From Brassica napus (taxonomy: Eukaryota > Streptophyta > Magnoliopsida > Brassicales > Brassicaceae): a stretch of DNA of 64,000 bases. A program made the position numbers and the translations under genes. The notes under the pieces are model-generated. The model was not told the DNA's origin. It did no database searches and was given only the letters and a program-made list of their open reading frames with translations. Positions 21,976 to 36,519 of the stretch are shown here, piece after piece. Within the stretch, counting starts at the first letter, position 1, and every line of letters starts with the position of its first letter. The DNA lies in contig NW_026015078.1 of assembly GCF_020379485.1 (NCBI RefSeq), positions 140,474 to 204,473 of the forward strand. Reading direction: 5' to 3'.

Positions 21976-24900
21976 AAGAAGCTGTCCTATTCCCAAACTG
22001 GGAAACTGGAATCACCTGATTTGAAAGTGGGATAACTTCTTCTTGCCAACTCCTATGAGATTTATTCAACTTCCTGGTGATTCTCCACCACTTTATGTAT
22101 CCAAATAAAGCTTCTCACAAAGAGATTCATCCTGGTTTGATTGGAACGACGAAGAAGCTGTCCTATTCCCAAACTGGGAAACTGGAATCACCTGATTTGA
22201 AAGTGAGATAACTTCTTCTTGCCAACTCCTATGAGATTTATTCAACTTCCTGGTGATTCTCCACCACTTTATGTATCCAAATCAAGCTTCTCACAAAGTG
22301 AGTAATCCTGGTTTGATTGGAACGACGAAGAAGCTGTCCTATTCCCAAACTGGGAAACTGGAATCACCTGATTTGAAAGTGGAATAACTTCTTCTTGCCA
22401 ACTCCTATGAGATTTCTTCAACTTCCTGGTGATTCTCCACCACTTTATGTATCCAAATAAAGCTTCTCACAAAGAGATTCATCCTGGTTTGATTGGAACG
22501 ACAAAGAAGCTGTCCTATTCCCAAACTGGGAAACTGGAATCACCTGATTTGAAAGTGGGATAACTTCTTCTTGCCAACTCCTATGAGATTTATTCAACTT
22601 CCTGGTGATTCTCCACCACTTTATGTATCCAAATAAAGCTTCTCACAAAGAGATTCATCCTGGTTTGATTGGAACGACGAAGAAGCTGTCCTATTCCCAA
22701 ACTGGGAAACTGGAATCACCTGATTTGAAAGTGGAATAACTTCTTCTTGCCAACTCCTATGAGATTTATTCAACTTCCTGGTGATTCTCCACCACTTTAT
22801 GTATCCAAATAAATCTTCTCACAAAGAGATTCATCCTGGTTTGATTGGAACGACGAAGAAGCTGTCCTATTCCCAAACTGGGAAACTGGAATCACCTGAT
22901 TTGAAAGTGGGATAACTTCTTCTTGCCAACTCCTATGAGATTTATTCAACTTCCTGGTGATTCTCCACCACTTTATTTATCCAAATAAAGCTTCTCACAA
23001 AGTGAGTCATCCTGGTTTGATTGGAACGACGAAAAGCTGTCTTATTCCCAAACTGGGAAACTGGAATCACCTGATTTGAAAGTGGGATAACTTCTTCTTG
23101 CCAACTCCTATGAATTTATTCAACTTCCTGGTGATTCTCCACCACTTTAGGTATCCAAATCAAGCTTCTCACAAAGTGATTCATCCTGGTTTGATTGGAA
23201 CGACGAAGAAGCTGTCCTATTCCCAAACTGGGAAACTGGAATCACCTGATTTGAAAGTGGGATAACTTCTTCTTGCCAACTCCTATGAGATTTATTAAAC
23301 TTCCTGGTGATTCTCCACCACTTTATGTATCCAAATAAAGCTTCTCACAAAGTGATTCATCCTGGTTTGATTGGAACGACGAAGAAGCTGTCCTATTCCC
23401 AAACTGGGAAACTGGAATCACCTGATTTGAAAGTGGGATAACTTCTTCTTGCCAACTCCTATGAGATTTATTCAACTTCCTGGTGATTCTCCACCACTTT
23501 ATGTATCAAAATCAAGCTTCTCACAAAGTGATTCATCCTGGCTTAATTGGAACGACGAGGAAGTTGTCCTATTCCCAAACTGGGAAACTGGAATCACCTG
23601 ATTTGAAAGTGGGATAACTTCTCCTTGCCAACTCCTATGAGATTTATTCAACTTCCTGGTGATTCTCCACCACTTTATGTATCCAAATCAAGCTTCTCAC
23701 AAAGATATTCATCCTGGTTTCATTGGAACGACGAAGAAGCTGTCTATTCCGAAACTGGGAAACTGGAATCACCTGATTTGAAAGTGGGATAACTTCTTCT
23801 TGCCAACTCCTATGAGATTTATTCAACTTCCTGGTGATTCTCCACCACTTTATGTATCCAAATAAAGCTTCTCACAAAGAGATTCATCCTGGTTTGATTG
23901 GAACGACGAAGAAGCTGTCCTATTCCCAAACTGGAAAACTGGAATCACCTGATTTGAAAGTGGAATAACTTCTTCTTGCCAACTCCTATGAGATTTATTC
24001 AACTTCCTGGTGATTCTCCACCACTTTATGTATCCAAATCAAGCTTCTCACAAAGTGATTCATCCTGGTTTGATTGGAACGACGAAGAAGCTGTCCTATT
24101 CCCAAACTGGGAAACTGGAATCACCTGATTTGAAAGTGGAATAACTTCTTCTTGCCAACTCCTATGAGATTTATTCAACTTCCTGGTGATTCTCCACCAC
24201 TTTATGTATCCAAATCAAGCTTCTCACAAAGAGATTCATCCTGGTTTGATTGGAACGACGAAGAAGCTGTCCTATTCCCAAACTGGGAAACTGGAATCAC
24301 CTGATTTGAAAGTGGGATAACTTCTTCTTGCCAACTCCTATGAGATTTATTCAACTTCCTGGTGATTCTCCACCACTTTATGTATCCAAATAAAGCTTCT
24401 CACAAAGAGATTCATCCTGGTTTGATTGGAACGACGAAGAAGCTGTCCTATTCCCAAACTGGGAAACTGGAATCACCTGATTTGAAAGTGGGATAACTTC
24501 TTCTTGCCAACTCCTATGAGATTTATTCAACTTCCTGGTGATTCTCCACCACTTTATTTATCCAAATAAAGCTTCTCACAAAGTGATTCATCCTGGTTTG
24601 ATTGGAACGACGAAAAGCTGTCGTATTCCCAAACTGGGAAACTGGAATCACCTGATTTGAAAGTGGGATAACTTCTTCTTGCCAACTCCTATGAATTTAT
24701 TCAACTTCCTGGTGATTCTCCACCACTTTAGTATCCAAATCAAGCTTCTCACAAAGTGATTCATCCTGGTTTGATTGGAACGACGATGAAGCTGTGCTAT
24801 TCCCAAACTGGGAAACTGGAATCACCTGATTTGAAAGTGGGATAACTTCTTCTTGCCAACTCCTATGAGATTTATTCAACTTCCTGGTGATTCTCCACCA

Positions 24901-27900
24901 CTTTATGTATCCATATCAAGCTTCTCACAAAGTGATTCATCCTGGTTTGATTGGAACGACGAAGAAGCTGTCCTATTCCCAAACTGGGAAACTGGAATCA
25001 CCTGATTTGAAAGTGGGATAACTTCTTCTTGCCAACTCCTATGAGATTTATTCAACTTCCTGGTGATTCTCAACCACTTTATGTATCAAAATCAAGCTTC
25101 TCACAAAGTGATTCATCCTGGTTTGATTGGAACGACGAAGAAGCTGTCCTACTCCCAAACTGGGAAACTGGAATCACCTGATTTGAAAGTGGAATAACTT
25201 CTTCTTGCCAACTCCTATGAGATTTATTCAACTTCCTGGTGATTCTCCACCACTTTATGTATCCAAATAAATCTTCTCACAAAGAGATTCATCCTGGTTT
25301 GATTGGAACGACGAAGAAGCTGTCCTATTCCCAAACTGGGAAACTGGAATCACCTGATTTGAAAGTGGGATAACTTCTTCTTGCCAACTCCTATGAGATT
25401 TATTCAACTTCCTGGTGATTCTCACCACTTTATGTATCAAATCAAGCTTCTCACAAAGTGATTCATCCTGGTTTGATTGGAACGACGAGAAGCTGTCCTA
25501 TTCCCAAACTGGGAAACTGGAATCACCTGATTTGAAAGTGGGATAACTTCTTCTTGCCAACTCCTATGAGATTTATTCAACTTCCTGGTGATTCTCCACC
25601 ACTTTATGTATCCAAATCAAGCTTCTCACAAAGATATTCATCCTGGTTTGATTGGAACGACGAAGAAGCTGTCTATTCCCAAACTGGGAAACTGGAATCA
25701 CCTGATTTGAAAGTGGGATAACTTCTTCTTGCCAACTCCTATGAGATTTATTCAACTTCCTGGTGATTCTCCACCACTTTATGTATCCAAATAAAGCTTC
25801 TCACAAAGAGATTCATCCTGGTTTGATTGGAACGACGAAGAAGCTGTCCTATTCCCAAACTGGGAAACTGGAATCACCTGATTTGAAAGTGGGATAACTT
25901 CTTCTTGCCAACTCCTATGAGATTTATTCAACTTCCTGGTGATTCTCCACCACTTTATGTATCCAAATCAAGCTTCTCACAAAGTGATCATCCTGGTTTG
26001 ATTGGAACGACGAAGAAGCTGTCCTATTCCCAAACTGGGAAACTGGAATCACCTGATTTGAAAGTGGAATAACTTCTTCTTGCCAACTCCTATGAGATTT
26101 ATTCAACTTCCTGGTGATTCTCCACCACTTTATGTATCCAAATCAAGCTTCTCACAAAGAGATTCATCCTGGTTTGATTGGAACGACGAAGAAGCTGTCC
26201 TATTCCCAAACTGGGAAACTGGAATCACCTGATTTGAAAGTGGGATAACTTCTTCTTGCCAACTCCTATGAGATTTATTCAACTTCCTGGTGATTCTCCA
26301 CCACTTTATGTATCCAAATAAAGCTTCTCACAAAGAGATTCATCCTGGTTTGATTGGAACGACGAAGAAGCTGTCCTATTCCCAAACTGGGAAACTGGAA
26401 TCACCTGATTTGAAAGTGGGATAACTTCTTCTTGCCAACTCCTATGAGATTTATTCAACTTCCTGGTGATTCTCCACCACTTTATGTATCCAAATAAGCT
26501 TCTCACAAAGTGATTCATCCTGGTTTGATTGGAACGACGAAGAAGCTGTCTTATTCCCAAACTGGGAAACTGGAATCACCTGATTTGAAAGTGGGATAAC
26601 TTCTTCTTGCCAACTCCTATGAGATTTATTCAACTTCCTGGTGATTCTCCACCACTTTATGTATCCAAATCAAGCTTCTCACAAAGTGATTCATCCTGGT
26701 TTGATTGGAACGACGAAGAAGCTGTCCTATTCCCAAACTGGGAAACTGGAATCACCTGATTTGAAAGTGGGATAACTTCTTCTTGCCAACTCCTATGAGA
26801 TTTATTCAACTTCCTGGTGATTCTCCACCACTTTATGTATCCAAATCAAGCTTCTCACAAAGTGATTCATCCTGGTTTGATTGGAACGACGAAGAAGCTG
26901 TCCTATTCCCAAACTGGGAAACTGGAATCACCTGATTTGAAAGTGGGATAACTTCTTCTTGCCAACTCCTATGAGATTTATTCAACTTCCTGGTGATTCT
27001 CCACCACTTTATGTATCCAAATCAAGCTTCTCACAAAGTGATTCATCCTGGTTTGATTGGAACGACGAAGAAGCTGTCCTATTCCCAAACTGGGAAACTG
27101 GAATCACCTGATTTGAAAGTGGGATAACTTCTTCTTGCCAACTCCTATGAGATTTATTCAACTTCCTGGTGATTCTCCACCACTTTATGTATCCAAATCA
27201 AGCTTCTCACAAAGTGATTCATCCTGGTTTGATTGGAACGACGAAGAAGCTGTCTATTCCCAAACTGGGAAACTGGAATCACCTGATTTGAAAGTGGGAT
27301 AACTTCTTCTTGCCAACTCCTATGAGATTTATTCAACTTCCTGGTGATTCTCCACCACTTTATGTATCCAAATCAAGCTTCTCACAAAGTGATTCATCCT
27401 GGTTTGATTGGAACGACGAAGAAGCTGTCCTATTCCCAAACTGGGAAACTGGAATCACCTGATTTGAAAGTGGGATAACTTCTTCTTGCCAACTCCTATG
27501 AGATTTATTCAACTTCCTGGTGATTCTCCACCACTTTATGTATCCAAATCAAGCTTCTCACAAAGTGATTCATCCTGGTTTGATTGGAACGACGAAGAAG
27601 CTGTCCTATTCCCAAACTGGGAAACTGGAATCACCTGATTTGAAAGTGGGATAACTTCTTCTTGCCAACTCCTATGAGATTTATTCAACTTCCTGGTGAT
27701 TCTCCACCACTTTATGTATCCAAATCAAGCTTCTCACAAAGTGATTCATCCTGGTTTGATTGGAACGACGAAGAAGCTGTCCTATTCCCAAACTGGGAAA
27801 CTGGAATCACCTGATTTGAAAGTGGGATAACTTCTTCTTGCCAACTCCTATGAGATTTATTCAACTTCCTGGTGATTCTCCACCACTTTATGTATCCAAA

Positions 27901-30900
27901 TAAAGCTTCTCACAAAGTGATTCATCCTGGTTTGATTGGAACGACGAAGAAGCTGTCCTATTCCCAAACTGGGAAACTGGAATCACCTGATTTGAAAGTG
28001 GGATAACTTCTTCTTGCCAACTCCTATGAGATTTATTCAACTTCCTGGTGATTCTCCACCACTTTATGTATCCAAATCAAGCTTCTCACAAAGTGATTCA
28101 TCCTGGTTTGATTGGAACGACGAAGAAGCTGTCCTATTCCCAAACTGGGAAACTGGAATCACCTGATTTGAAAGTGGGATAACTTCTTCTTGCCAACTCC
28201 TATGAGATTTATTCAACTTCCTGGTGATTCTCCACCACTTTATGTATCCAAATCAAGCTTCTCACAAAGTGATTCATCCTGGTTTGATTGGAACGACGAA
28301 GAAGCTGTGCTATTCCCAAACTGGGAAACTGGAATCACCTGATTTGAAAGTGGGATAACTTCTTCTTGCCAACTCCTATGAGATTTATTCAACTTCCTGG
28401 TGATTCTCCACCACTTTATGTATCCAAATCAAGCTTCTCACAAAGTGATTCATCCTGGTTTGATTGGAACGACGAAGAAGCTGTCCTATTCCCAAACTGG
28501 GAAACTGGAATCACCTGATTTGAAAGTGGGATAACTTCTTCTTGCCAACTCCTATGAGATTTATTCAACTTCCTGGTGATTCTCCACCACTTTATGTATC
28601 CAAATCAAGCTTCTCACAAAGTGATTCATCCTGGTTTGATTGGAACGACGAAGAAGCTGTCCTATTCCCAAACTGGGAAACTGGAATCACCTGATTTGAA
28701 AGTGGGATAACTTCTTCTTGCCAACTCCTATGAGATTTATTCAACTTCCTGGTGATTCTCCACCACTTTATGTATCCAAATCAAGCTTCTCACAAAGTGA
28801 TTCATCCTGGTTTGATTGGAACGACGAAGAAGCTGTCCTATTCCCAAACTGGGAAACTGGAATCACCTGATTTGAAAGTGGGATAACTTCTTCTTGCCAA
28901 CTCCTATGAGATTTATTCAACTTCCTGGTGATTCTCCACCACTTTATGTATCCAAATCAAGCTTCTCACAAAGTGATTCATCCTGGTTTGATTGGAACGA
29001 CGAAGAAGCTGTCCTATTCCCAAACTGGGAAACTGGAATCACCTGATTTGAAAGTGGGATAACTTCTTCTTGCCAACTCCTATGAGATTTATTCAACTTC
29101 CTGGTGATTCTCCACCACTTTATGTATCCAAATCAAGCTTCTCACAAAGTGATTCATCCTGGTTTGATTGGAACGACGAAGAAGCTGTCTATTCCCAAAC
29201 TGGGAAACTGGAATCACCTGATTTGAAAGTGGGATAACTTCTTCTTGCCAACTCCTATGAGATTTATTCAACTTCCTGGTGATTCTCCACCACTTTATGT
29301 ATCCAAATCAAGCTTCTCACAAAGTGATTCATCCTGGTTTGATTGGAACGACGAAGAAGCTGTCCTATTCCCAAACTGGGAAACTGGAATCACCTGATTT
29401 GAAAGTGGGATAACTTCTTCTTGCCAACTCCTATGAGATTTATTCAACTTCCTGGTGATTCTCCACCACTTTATGTATCCAAATCAAGCTTCTCACAAAG
29501 TGATTCATCCTGGTTTGATTGGAACGACGAAGAAGCTGTCCTATTCCCAAACTGGGAAACTGGAATCACCTGATTTGAAAGTGGGATAACTTCTTCTTGC
29601 CAACTCCTATGAGATTTATTCAACTTCCTGGTGATTCTCCACCACTTTATGTATCCAAATCAAGCTTCTCACAAAGTGATTCATCCTGGTTTGATTGGAA
29701 CGACGAAGAAGCTGTCCTATTCCCAAACTGGGAAACTGGAATCACCTGATTTGAAAGTGGGATAACTTCTTCTTGCCAACTCCTATGAGATTTATTCAAC
29801 TTCCTGGTGATTCTCCACCACTTTATGTATCCAAATCAAGCTTCTCACAAAGTGATTCATCCTGGTTTGATTGGAACGACGAAGAAGCTGTCCTATTCCC
29901 AAACTGGGAAACTGGAATCACCTGATTTGAAAGTGGGATAACTTCTTCTTGCCAACTCCTATGAGATTTATTCAACTTCCTGGTGATTCTCCACCACTTT
30001 ATGTATCCAAATCAAGCTTCTCACAAAGTGATTCATCCTGGTTTGATTGGAACGACGAAGAAGCTGTCTATTCCCAAACTGGGAAACTGGAATCACCTGA
30101 TTTGAAAGTGGGATAACTTCTTCTTGCCAACTCCTATGAGATTTATTCAACTTCCTGGTGATTCTCCACCACTTTATGTATCCAAATCAAGCTTCTCACA
30201 AAGTGATTCATCCTGGTTTGATTGGAACGACGAAGAAGCTGTCCTATTCCCAAACTGGGAAACTGGAATCACCTGATTTGAAAGTGGGATAACTTCTTCT
30301 TGCCAACTCCTATGAGATTTATTCAACTTCCTGGTGATTCTCCACCACTTTATGTATCCAAATCAAGCTTCTCACAAAGTGATTCATCCTGGTTTGATTG
30401 GAACGACGAAGAAGCTGTCCTATTCCCAAACTGGGAAACTGGAATCACCTGATTTGAAAGTGGGATAACTTCTTCTTGCCAACTCCTATGAGATTTATTC
30501 AACTTCCTGGTGATTCTCCACCACTTTATGTATCCAAATCAAGCTTCTCACAAAGTGATTCATCCTGGTTTGATTGGAACGACGAAGAAGCTGTCCTATT
30601 CCCAAACTGGGAAACTGGAATCACCTGATTTGAAAGTGGGATAACTTCTTCTTGCCAACTCCTATGAGATTTATTCAACTTCCTGGTGATTCTCCACCAC
30701 TTTATGTATCCAAATCAAGCTTCTCACAAAGTGATTCATCCTGGTTTGATTGGAACGACGAAGAAGCTGTCTATTCCCAAACTGGGAAACTGGAATCACC
30801 TGATTTGAAAGTGGGATAACTTCTTCTTGCCAACTCCTATGAGATTTATTCAACTTCCTGGTGATTCTCCACCACTTTATGTATCCAAATCAAGCTTCTC

Positions 30901-33900
30901 ACAAAGTGATTCATCCTGGTTTGATTGGAACGACGAAGAAGCTGTCCTATTCCCAAACTGGGAAACTGGAATCACCTGATTTGAAAGTGGGATAACTTCT
31001 TCTTGCCAACTCCTATGAGATTTATTCAACTTCCTGGTGATTCTCCACCACTTTATGTATCCAAATCAAGCTTCTCACAAAGTGATTCATCCTGGTTTGA
31101 TTGGAACGACGAAGAAGCTGTCCTATTCCCAAACTGGGAAACTGGAATCACCTGATTTGAAAGTGGGATAACTTCTTCTTGCCAACTCCTATGAGATTTA
31201 TTCAACTTCCTGGTGATTCTCCACCACTTTATGTATCCAAATCAAGCTTCTCACAAAGTGATTCATCCTGGTTTGATTGGAACGACGAAGAAGCTGTCCT
31301 ATTCCCAAACTGGGAAACTGGAATCACCTGATTTGAAAGTGGGATAACTTCTTCTTGCCAACTCCTATGAGATTTATTCAACTTCCTGGTGATTCTCCAC
31401 CACTTTATGTATCCAAATCAAGCTTCTCACAAAGTGATTCATCCTGGTTTGATTGGAACGACGAAGAAGCTGTCCTATTCCCAAACTGGGAAACTGGAAT
31501 CACCTGATTTGAAAGTGGGATAACTTCTTCTTGCCAACTCCTATGAGATTTATTCAACTTCCTGGTGATTCTCCACCACTTTATGTATCCAAATCAAGCT
31601 TCTCACAAAGTGATTCATCCTGGTTTGATTGGAACGACGAAGAAGCTGTCCTATTCCCAAACTGGGAAACTGGAATCACCTGATTTGAAAGTGGGATAAC
31701 TTCTTCTTGCCAACTCCTATGAGATTTATTCAACTTCCTGGTGATTCTCCACCACTTTATGTATCCAAATCAAGCTTCTCACAAAGTGATTCATCCTGGT
31801 TTGATTGGAACGACGAAGAAGCTGTGCTATTCCCAAACTGGGAAACTGGAATCACCTGATTTGAAAGTGGGATAACTTCTTCTTGCCAACTCCTATGAGA
31901 TTTATTCAACTTCCTGGTGATTCTCCACCACTTTATGTATCCAAATCAAGCTTCTCACAAAGTGATTCATCCTGGTTTGATTGGAACGACGAAGAAGCTG
32001 TCCTATTCCCAAACTGGGAAACTGGAATCACCTGATTTGAAAGTGGGATAACTTCTTCTTGCCAACTCCTATGAGATTTATTCAACTTCCTGGTGATTCT
32101 CCACCACTTTATGTATCCAAATCAAGCTTCTCACAAAGTGATTCATCCTGGTTTGATTGGAACGACGAAGAAGCTGTCCTATTCCCAAACTGGGAAACTG
32201 GAATCACCTGATTTGAAAGTGGGATAACTTCTTCTTGCCAACTCCTATGAGATTTATTCAACTTCCTGGTGATTCTCCACCACTTTATGTATCCAAATTA
32301 AGCTTCTCACAAAGTGATTCATCCTGGTTTGATTGGAACGACGAAGAAGCTGTCCTATTCCCAAACTGGGAAACTGGAATCACCTGATTTGAAAGTGGGA
32401 TAACTTCTTCTTGCCAACTCCTATGAGATTTATTCAACTTCCTGGTGATTCTCCACCACTTTATGTATCCAAATCAAGCTTCTCACAAAGTGATTCATCC
32501 TGGTTTGATTGGAACGACGAAGAAGCTGTCCTATTCCCAAACTGGGAAACTGGAATCACCTGATTTGAAAGTGGGATAACTTCTTCTTGCCAACTCCTAT
32601 GAGATTTATTCAACTTCCTGGTGATTCTCCACCACTTTATGTATCCAAATCAAGCTTCTCACAAAGTGATTCATCCTGGTTTGATTGGAACGACGAAGAA
32701 GCTGTCTATTCCCAAACTGGGAAACTGGAATCACCTGATTTGAAAGTGGGATAACTTCTTCTTGCCAACTCCTATGAGATTTATTCAACTTCCTGGTGAT
32801 TCTCCACCACTTTATGTATCCAAATCAAGCTTCTCACAAAGTGATTCATCCTGGTTTGATTGGAACGACGAAGAAGCTGTCCTATTCCCAAACTGGGAAA
32901 CTGGAATCACCTGATTTGAAAGTGGGATAACTTCTTCTTGCCAACTCCTATGAGATTTATTCAACTTCCTGGTGATTCTCCACCACTTTATGTATCCAAA
33001 TCAAGCTTCTCACAAAGTGATTCATCCTGGTTTGATTGGAACGACGAAGAAGCTGTCCTATTCCCAAACTGGGAAACTGGAATCACCTGATTTGAAAGTG
33101 GGATAACTTCTTCTTGCCAACTCCTATGAGATTTATTCAACTTCCTGGTGATTCTCCACCACTTTATGTATCCAAATCAAGCTTCTCACAAAGTGATTCA
33201 TCCTGGTTTGATTGGAACGACGAAGAAGCTGTCCTATTCCCAAACTGGGAAACTGGAATCACCTGATTTGAAAGTGGGATAACTTCTTCTTGCCAACTCC
33301 TATGAGATTTATTCAACTTCCTGGTGATTCTCCACCACTTTATGTATCCAAATAAAGCTTCTCACAAAGTGATTCATCCTGGTTTGATTGGAACGACGAA
33401 GAAGCTGTCCTATTCCCAAACTGGGAAACTGGAATCACCTGATTTGAAAGTGGGATAACTTCTTCTTGCCAACTCCTATGAGATTTATTCAACTTCCTGG
33501 TGATTCTCCACCACTTTATGTATCCAAATCAAGCTTCTCACAAAGTGATTCATCCTGGTTTGATTGGAACGACGAAGAAGCTGTCCTATTCCCAAACTGG
33601 GAAACTGGAATCACCTGATTTGAAAGTGGGATAACTTCTTCTTGCCAACTCCTATGAGATTTATTCAACTTCCTGGTGATTCTCCACCACTTTATGTATC
33701 CAAATAAAGCTTCTCACAAAGTGATTCATCCTGGTTTGATTGGAACGACGAAAAGCTGTCATATTCCCAAACTGGGAAACTGGAATCACCTGATTTGAAA
33801 GTGGGATAACTTCTTCTTGCCAACTCCTATGAGATTTATTCAACTTCCTGGTGATTCTCCACCACTTTATGTATCCAAATCAAGCTTCTCACAAAGTGAT

Positions 33901-35580
33901 TCATCCTGGTTTGATTGGAACGACGATGAAGCTGTGCTATTCCCAAACTGGGAAACTGGAATCACCTGATTTGAAAGTGGGATAACTTCTTCTTGCCAAC
34001 TCCTATGAGATTTATTCAACTTCCTGGTGATTCTCCACCACTTTATGTATCCAAATCAAGCTTCTCACAAAGTGATTCATCCTGGTTTGATTGGAACGAC
34101 GAAGAAGCTGTCCTATTCCCAAACTGGGAAACTGGAATCACCTGATTTGAAAGTGGGATAACTTCTTCTTGCCAACTCCTATGAGATTTATTCAACTTCC
34201 TGGTGATTCTCCACCACTTTATGTATCCAAATAAGCTTCTCACAAAGTGATTCATCCTGGTTTGATTGGAACGACGAAGAAGCTGTCTTATTCCCAAACT
34301 GGGAAACTGGAATCACCTGATTTGAAAGTGGGATAACTTCTTCTTGCCAACTCCTATGAGATTTATTCAACTTCCTGGTGATTCTCCACCACTTTATGTA
34401 TCCAAATCAAGCTTCTCACAAAGTGATTCATCCTGGTTTGATTGGAACGACGAAGAAGCTGTGCTATTCCCAAACTGGGAAACTGGAATCACCTGATTTG
34501 AAAGTGGGATAACTTCTTCTTGCCAACTCCTATGAGATTTATTCAACTTCCTGGTGATTCTCCACCACTTTATGTATCCAAATCAAGCTTCTCACAAAGA
34601 TTCATCCTGGTTTGATTGGAACGACGAAGAAGCTGTCCTATTCCCAAACTGGGAAACTGGAATCACCTGATTTGAAAGTGGGATAACTTCTTCTTGCCAA
34701 CTCCTATGAGATTTATTCAACTTCCTGGTGATTCTCCACCACTTTATGTATCCAAATAAAGCTTCTCACAAAGTGATTCATCCTGGTTTGATTGGAACGA
34801 CGAAGAAGCTGTCCTATTCCCAACTGGGAAACTGGAATCACCTGATTTGAAAGTGGGATAACTTCTTCTTGCCAACTCCTATGAGATTTATTCAACTTCC
34901 TGGTGATTCTCCACCACTTTATGTATCCAAATAAAGCTTCTCACAAAGTGATTCATCCTGGTTTGATTGGAACGACGAAGAAGCTGTCCTATTCCCAAAC
35001 TGGGAAACTGGAATCACCTGATTTGAAAGTGGGATAACTTCTTCTTGCCAACTCCTATGAGATTTATTCAACTTCCTGGTGATTCTCCACCACTTTATGT
35101 ATCCAAATCAAGCTTCTCACAAAGTGATTCATCCTGGTTTGATTGGAACGACGAAGAAGCTGTCCTATTCCCAACTGGGAAACTGGAATCACCTGATTTG
35201 AAAGTGGGATAACTTCTTCTTGCCAACTCCTATGAGATTTATTCAACTTCCTGGTGATTCTCCACCACTTTATGTATCCAAATCAAGCTTCTCACAAAGT
35301 GATTCATCCTGGTTTGATTGGAACGACGAAGAAGCTGTCCTATTCCCAAACTGGGAAACTGGAATCACCTGATTTGAAAGTGGGATAACTTCTTCTTGCC
35401 AACTCCTATGAGATTTATTCAACTTCCTGGTGATTCTCCACCACTTTATGTATCCAAATAAAGCTTCTCACAAAGTGATTCATCCTGGTTTGATTGGAAC
35501 GACGAAGAAGCTGTCCTACTCCCAAACTGGGAAACTGGAATCACCTGATTTGAAAGTGGAATAACTTCTTCTTGCCAACT
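21976..35580. repeat. Main centromere-type satellite block, subfamily A (about 77 monomers)
   Basis: The longest uninterrupted array. The typical monomer is 176 bp with AATCAAGCTTCTCAC, GAAGAAGCTGTCCTATTCC and CTTCTTGCCAACTCC. From about 26.6 to 33.6 kb the monomers are almost identical, while 22.0-26.6 kb is more varied. Within the uniform part three independent markers repeat with an exact 3517-bp period (20 monomers). Each monomer holds two short inverted repeats: TTCCCA-AAC-TGGGAA and TGGTG-ATTCTC-CACCA. Frames of about 60 codons seen on the minus strand follow from the repeat and do not look coding. Confidence 0.96.
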
Positions 35581-36519
35581 TGATACAAGCCTAAGCTATC
35601 AAAGGCTGTACGTTCCCAAGCAAGAGAGAAGGAGCCGATCTAACACAAGGGTGATCCGGATGGACTGATCTAATCAACCAAGGGATCTGAACTGGAACTG
35701 TATGATGGGATGAAGTGCACCACACGAGAGATGGGGAGGCTCGTGATACAACACAAGGTTCCTCTAGGCCGTGGAGGTACTGGTCTCACAAGGCAAAGAG
35801 AAGGAGGCGAGTTCTAGCTTGAGAGCTCTAGGGTTTTCTTTAAAAGAAAAGTTTATGATTATTCAAAGTCTGCCCCAAAAGTGGGCTTGCGAAAACATAT
35901 AAATAGGACTAAGGGAACAGGCTCCACTTAGGTCACGAAAGTACAAATAAGGAAACAAACTATAATGTAAAACATGAAATAAGGTCATGAGGCTTCTTAG
36001 CCTTGGATCGAACTTGGCACTTGGGATAAGTGTGAAGCAAGTTGTGGCCTCGTTAAAAACCTTCTCTGGAAAACCCATTTGGGACAAAACCAAGAGTAAG
36101 GGAAAAAGAGCACACACAAAGAGCTTGGCCTAGTTGCTAGATTCGTCCAAGAGACTTGCTAGGCAAGTTGATCTTCCATGGTAATGATCATCAGGTTGGT
36201 GTGGCATTGCTCCGGGATGAATGGCCACATATCCTCACTTGATGCTTGTTTCTCCTTAACCGGTTCTGCATCCTTTAGTTCATCTTGCTTCAAGCTTGGT
36301 TCACCAGCCAGTTTAACCTGTCCAAGATCAGAAGCAAGTATCATGCTCTCATTAAATTTATGTTGAAGTACCTTAGCTCTTTGTCTAGTGATAGCTCCCT
36401 TGAATACGGTTGGTACTGGCACTTCTTGGACTGTCTCTGATTTGGTTATGTTGCTGATCATGTCCTGGATATCAGGTTCAGTTAAGTCTGGTTCCGGCTC
36501 TGGTTGAATATCCTCATCA
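35581..36519 (-). repeat. Single 3' LTR of the truncated CRM-like element (939 bp)
   Basis: On the minus strand it starts TGATGAGG and ends TTGTATCA. It contains the last 120 or so codons of the integrase frame (stop at 36159), the stem-loop at 36060-36101 and a TATTTATATG box near 35897-35906. No partner LTR occurs in the window. Confidence 0.85.
36060..36101 (-). promoter_or_regulatory. Conserved stem-loop in the truncated element's LTR
   Basis: On the minus strand CCTTACTCTTGG pairs with CCAGAGAAGG with two single-base bulges, around TTTTGTCCCAAATGGGTTTT, followed by GTTTTTAACGAGG. Same position relative to the pol stop as in the complete CRM-like element. Confidence 0.6.

Noticed and set aside
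22300..22330. CENP-B-box-like TTGGAACGACGA in the satellite
   Set aside because: Only about two thirds of the aligned core positions match, the 5' half of the box is absent, and plants are not known to use a CENP-B box in the same way.
27000..34000. Regularly spaced repeats that might suggest a CRISPR array
   Set aside because: The whole 176-bp unit is repeated with no unique spacers, and the context is plant retrotransposons.
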